From: Candidatus Methanophagales archaeon
Lineage (GTDB): Archaea > Halobacteriota > Syntropharchaeia > Alkanophagales > Methanospirareceae
DNA: 7,096 nt
Assembly: GCA_014061035.1 (NCBI GenBank)
Contig: JACGMN010000097.1
Location: 1-7,096, forward strand
Direction: 5' to 3'
Shown here one piece after another: positions 5,445 through 7,096 of the stretch; positions within the stretch are counted from its first letter, which is position 1; every line of letters starts with the position of its first letter. A model generated the notes under the pieces. The model made no database searches. It was not told the origin of the DNA and saw nothing but the letters and a program-made list of their open reading frames with translations. Made by a program: the position numbers and the translations under genes.

Positions 5445-6762
5445 TGTGCTTATTTGATATTTTTTTATTGTATATAGAGTTTGTATCCTGTATCAAAATA
5501 TCAACTCCTTTCTTAACTACGCCTATTCTAAGACTAACACCCTCTTTTTTTACAGCCGCAAGTGCTTCCTGTACTGACCTGTAAGCTTTTATCTCCCAAC
5601 TTCTTAAAACTGCTGCATCGAGAGACGAGACAACAGACAGTCCTATGCGGTTCATTACCTTCCTTATATAGTACGCTTTATGCCCCCCGAGCACAAAATT
5701 TGTTCTGATAGCCTCTTCTGTCTCTTCAAAACTTCTGTATCTGTTCATCCACTCTTCAAAATATCTGTCACCTATCCCTTCCCGGCACTCGGCAACTAAA
5801 ATCAGTTCTCCACCCTGAACTACTGCACGATAGCAATTCTCTACCGCCTTTGTCGCCTGATACAGATTGCTATCCTTCGGATATCCACCAGCACTTACGA
5901 TCAGGAGATCAAATAACCCGTAGGTTTCACGACAGAACAGGTCTTTAGCTACCTCGACACCCTTACTGAATACCTGATTCACTTCCCCTGCATACGCAGC
6001 TACCACATTACCGTTCCCCGCGGCGACTATATTAAGCACAAAATCGGGCGGTGCAAACGATGCCGCTTCTAACATATCCAGATGCACGGGATTACGCTCT
6101 ATATTAGCAGTTCTCGCGTGCATGTCTGTCAAGAGTAAATGATTCTTTGTTATCGTCTCTCGCGAAGATATACCTGGAAGTATACTCTTTCTTCCACCGC
6201 CGAATCCTGCATAGTAATGTAAGGTTATATCGCCAGTCAAGATTCTTATATTCGCATCAACGTAGTCTCTGTTCAACTTCACAGGTGTTCCTCTGCTTGT
6301 CGTGCCTACGTATACCATATCTTTCGCGTCACAATCAGATATTTTAACGATATATCGATTGTGATTGGAATATTTACCAAGAATCCTTCTTAAATCCTCT
6401 TCTCCTGGTGGTTCATGTGTGCCGCACGCGACCAGTAGCGTGATCTCCGCGCTATGATCTCTAAATATAGCAATCTCTTCAGTTAAGGCATCGAGCATTT
6501 TCTCTGTTGGTACATCCCTTGTGTGATCATCAACAACGATCACTATCTTTCCGTCCTTTTTCATACCCGCTATCTTCTCACGCAAGCGTTCTGTACCACA
6601 AGGGTTTTCAATCGCGTTTTTTATTACATCTCCTTTTCTTGCCGCTGCCGTGTAGATACTTCTTACACTTTCTTCCCCTCCATGGTCCTGGTCTAATACT
6701 TCAACGTCCCCTATATCCAGATCTATCTGCCCGGAACCGTAGTTGATTTCTAGTTTCACCAT
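5365..6762 (-). CDS. larA: LarA-family nickel-pincer enzyme (lactate racemase-like), with a read-through C-terminal tail
   Basis: Counting from ATG 6762 (465 residues), D79-H80-T81-R82, H116 (CGTHEPP), H182 and K192 (TLHYYAGFGGGRKSILPGI), H208 (TKNH), and Q302 with K305 (YPKDSNLYQATK) match the catalytic set of Lactobacillus LarA (D72, R75, H108, H174, K184, H200, Q295, K298) with almost the same spacing. K192 should bind the pincer nucleotide and H208 the nickel. LarA enzymes racemise or epimerise 2-hydroxy acids; the real substrate here is unknown and larB/C/E, needed for the cofactor, are not in the window. The ATG follows GAGGGAG by eight bases; an upstream in-frame TTG at 6798 is less likely. 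The last 40 or so residues, from about DILIQDTN, pass through two 7-bp repeats and then 80 bp into eL19 in another frame, so they are probably not family sequence. Confidence 0.92.
   Translation of the reverse strand: MVKLEINYGSGQIDLDIGDVEVLDQDHGGEESVRSIYTAAARKGDVIKNAIENPCGTERLREKIAGMKKDGKIVIVVDDHTRDVPTEKMLDALTEEIAIFRDHSAEITLLVACGTHEPPGEEDLRRILGKYSNHNRYIVKISDCDAKDMVYVGTTSRGTPVKLNRDYVDANIRILTGDITLHYYAGFGGGRKSILPGISSRETITKNHLLLTDMHARTANIERNPVHLDMLEAASFAPPDFVLNIVAAGNGNVVAAYAGEVNQVFSKGVEVAKDLFCRETYGLFDLLIVSAGGYPKDSNLYQATKAVENCYRAVVQGGELILVAECREGIGDRYFEEWMNRYRSFEETEEAIRTNFVLGGHKAYYIRKVMNRIGLSVVSSLDAAVLRSWEIKAYRSVQEALAAVKKEGVSLRIGVVKKGVDILIQDTNSIYNKKISNKHNGKSCKAEEDSSTRTESRRRTGMDRP
5470..5479 (-). 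promoter_or_regulatory. Possible TATA box for eL19 inside the larA 3' end
   Basis: CTCTATATAC on the minus strand is centred about 30 bases before the eL19 ATG. With the usual archaeal spacing of about 25 bases from box to transcription start, the message would begin within a few bases of the ATG, in keeping with the missing ribosome-binding site. Based on one motif only. Confidence 0.4.
5482..5495. repeat. Two TGTATCN heptamers inside the larA coding end
   Basis: TGTATCC (5482-5488) and TGTATCA (5489-5495) are adjacent 7-bp units of the same word as at 370-397. This is the only place in the window where I see 7-bp units well inside an open reading frame, and they lie just where the larA product departs from family sequence. 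Confidence 0.75.
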
Positions 6763-6770
6763 AGCAGATG

Positions 6771-6777
6771 CTCCCTC
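6771..6777 (-). promoter_or_regulatory. Ribosome-binding site that fixes the larA start at 6762
   Basis: GAGGGAG on the minus strand, eight bases before ATG 6762. It favours this ATG over the in-frame TTG at 6798, which lacks such a site and would add twelve residues not expected in the family. Confidence 0.7.
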
Positions 6778-6815
6778 AAAAGTCTTCACCCGGTTCAATT
6801 TTCACCAGTTTAATC

Positions 6816-6878
6816 GCGACCCACGACCATTGACTCTTGACCCCCGAACCTTGAACCGTGAACCGTGAACCCTGAACC
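6816..6878. repeat. TGAACC heptanucleotide array in the larA/pRiA4b divergent spacer
   Basis: Nine words in strict 7-bp register: GCGACCC, ACGACCA, TTGACTC, TTGACCC, CCGAACC, TTGAACC, GTGAACC, GTGAACC, CTGAACC. G and A at word positions 3 and 4 are invariant and the words grow more uniform toward the right end, where the array stops directly against a TATA box. The last two units of type GTGAACC are identical to units in the array at 1904-1960. Confidence 0.9.
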
Positions 6879-6887
6879 TTTATATAA
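6879..6887 (+). promoter_or_regulatory. Archaeal TATA box, possibly serving both divergent genes
   Basis: TTTATATAA-like sequence (CTTTATATAAT spans 6878-6888) about 45-50 bases before ATG 6930. A start of transcription near 6910 would leave a short leader containing AAAGGA at 6915-6920. Read on the minus strand the same bases give TTATATAAAGG, which could serve larA, with most of the heptamer array then lying in the larA leader. The bidirectional role is inference. Confidence 0.55.
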
Positions 6888-6929
6888 TACAAAAACAAAT
6901 ACTACTCACTATTTAAAGGAAAAACAAAA

Positions 6930-7096
6930 ATGAAGAAGGAATTCAAGCAAGTATACCAGTTTAAAATTACACTGAAAGGAATTAAACCGGCGATTTGGAG
7001 GCGAATACAGGTCCCGGAAACCTATACCTTTTGGGATTTACACATAGCTATTCAAGACGCTATGGGCTGGGCAGATTCCCATCAGCATCTATTTAC
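6930..7096 (+). CDS. Plasmid pRiA4b ORF-3-like protein (PF07929), 3' end off the window
   Basis: The first 55 residues are present. YQFKITLKGIKPAIWRRIQVP (9-29), TFWDLHIAIQDAMGWADSHQHLF (33-55) is the characteristic N-terminal half of the pRiA4b ORF-3 family, whose members are common in archaea and bacteria and are sometimes found with plasmids or as passengers of IS1096-type elements. The molecular function is not established. AAAGGA at 6915-6920 ends nine bases before ATG 6930, and a good TATA box lies further upstream. No inverted repeats or transposase are visible in the part present, so a mobile-element setting cannot be judged. Confidence 0.92.
   Translation, partial: MKKEFKQVYQFKITLKGIKPAIWRRIQVPETYTFWDLHIAIQDAMGWADSHQHLF

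Noticed and set aside
5238..6746. Plus-strand open frames across eL19 and larA (5238-5477, 6147-6347, 6507-6746)
   Set aside because: Shadows of genes with clear catalytic or ribosomal signatures on the other strand.
6763..6798. Longer larA starting at an in-frame TTG (6798)
   Set aside because: GAGGGAG sits eight bases before ATG 6762, and the extra twelve residues do not look like family sequence.
6930..7096. Insertion sequence at the right end
   Set aside because: The pRiA4b ORF-3 family is sometimes linked to mobile elements, but no transposase, terminal inverted repeat or target duplication can be seen in the part present.

Overview
The window is archaeal chromosomal DNA. It carries four consecutive archaeal-type ribosomal protein genes (eL19, uL18, uS5, uL30), a bacterial/archaeal-type class II histidyl-tRNA synthetase with an archaeal-style neighbourhood, and a DUF2117 (COG4031) protein, a family I know mainly from methanogens and their relatives. 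Codon use, roughly 45-50% GC in the core genes and the heavy load of short tandem repeats suggest a euryarchaeal methanogen/ANME-type lineage (for example ANME-1 or Syntrophoarchaeia). That placement is inference; the sequence alone does not settle it.

Layout. 1-267 (minus): start of an AT-rich MntA-like nucleotidyltransferase, cut by the left edge. 268-430: spacer filled with a 7-bp-period repeat. 431-1858 (minus): hisS. 1859-1960: divergent spacer with a second 7-bp array. 1961-3262 (plus): DUF2117 protein, convergent with the next block. 3288-6762 (minus): a tightly packed run read as larA-like gene, eL19, uL18, uS5, uL30, with overlaps of 80 bp (larA/eL19), 4 bp (uL18/uS5) and 16 bp (uS5/uL30). 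6763-6929: divergent spacer with a third 7-bp array and a TATA box. 6930-7096 (plus): start of a pRiA4b ORF-3-like gene, cut by the right edge.

The ribosomal genes are a fragment of the archaeal spc cluster: eL32, normally before eL19, is replaced by a LarA-family nickel-pincer enzyme, and uL15/secY, normally after uL30, are absent. The LarA homologue keeps all the catalytic residues I can recall for lactate racemase.

The most unusual signal is a two-tier repeat system. Spacers hold mosaic arrays with a 7-bp period (words such as TGAACCG, TGTATCT, ACAGAAN/TCTGACT), while coding regions hold tracts with a 6-bp period that encode alternating dipeptides (AG, PV, NI, DT, EI/EM). Some words share a core between the tiers: GATACA repeats every 6 bp in the DUF2117 gene and every 7 bp (as AGATACA/GGATACA) in spacers. 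At the larA/eL19 junction two 7-bp units lie in coding sequence, where gain or loss of one unit would switch larA between a clean stop, the present 80-bp overlap, and an in-frame fusion to eL19.
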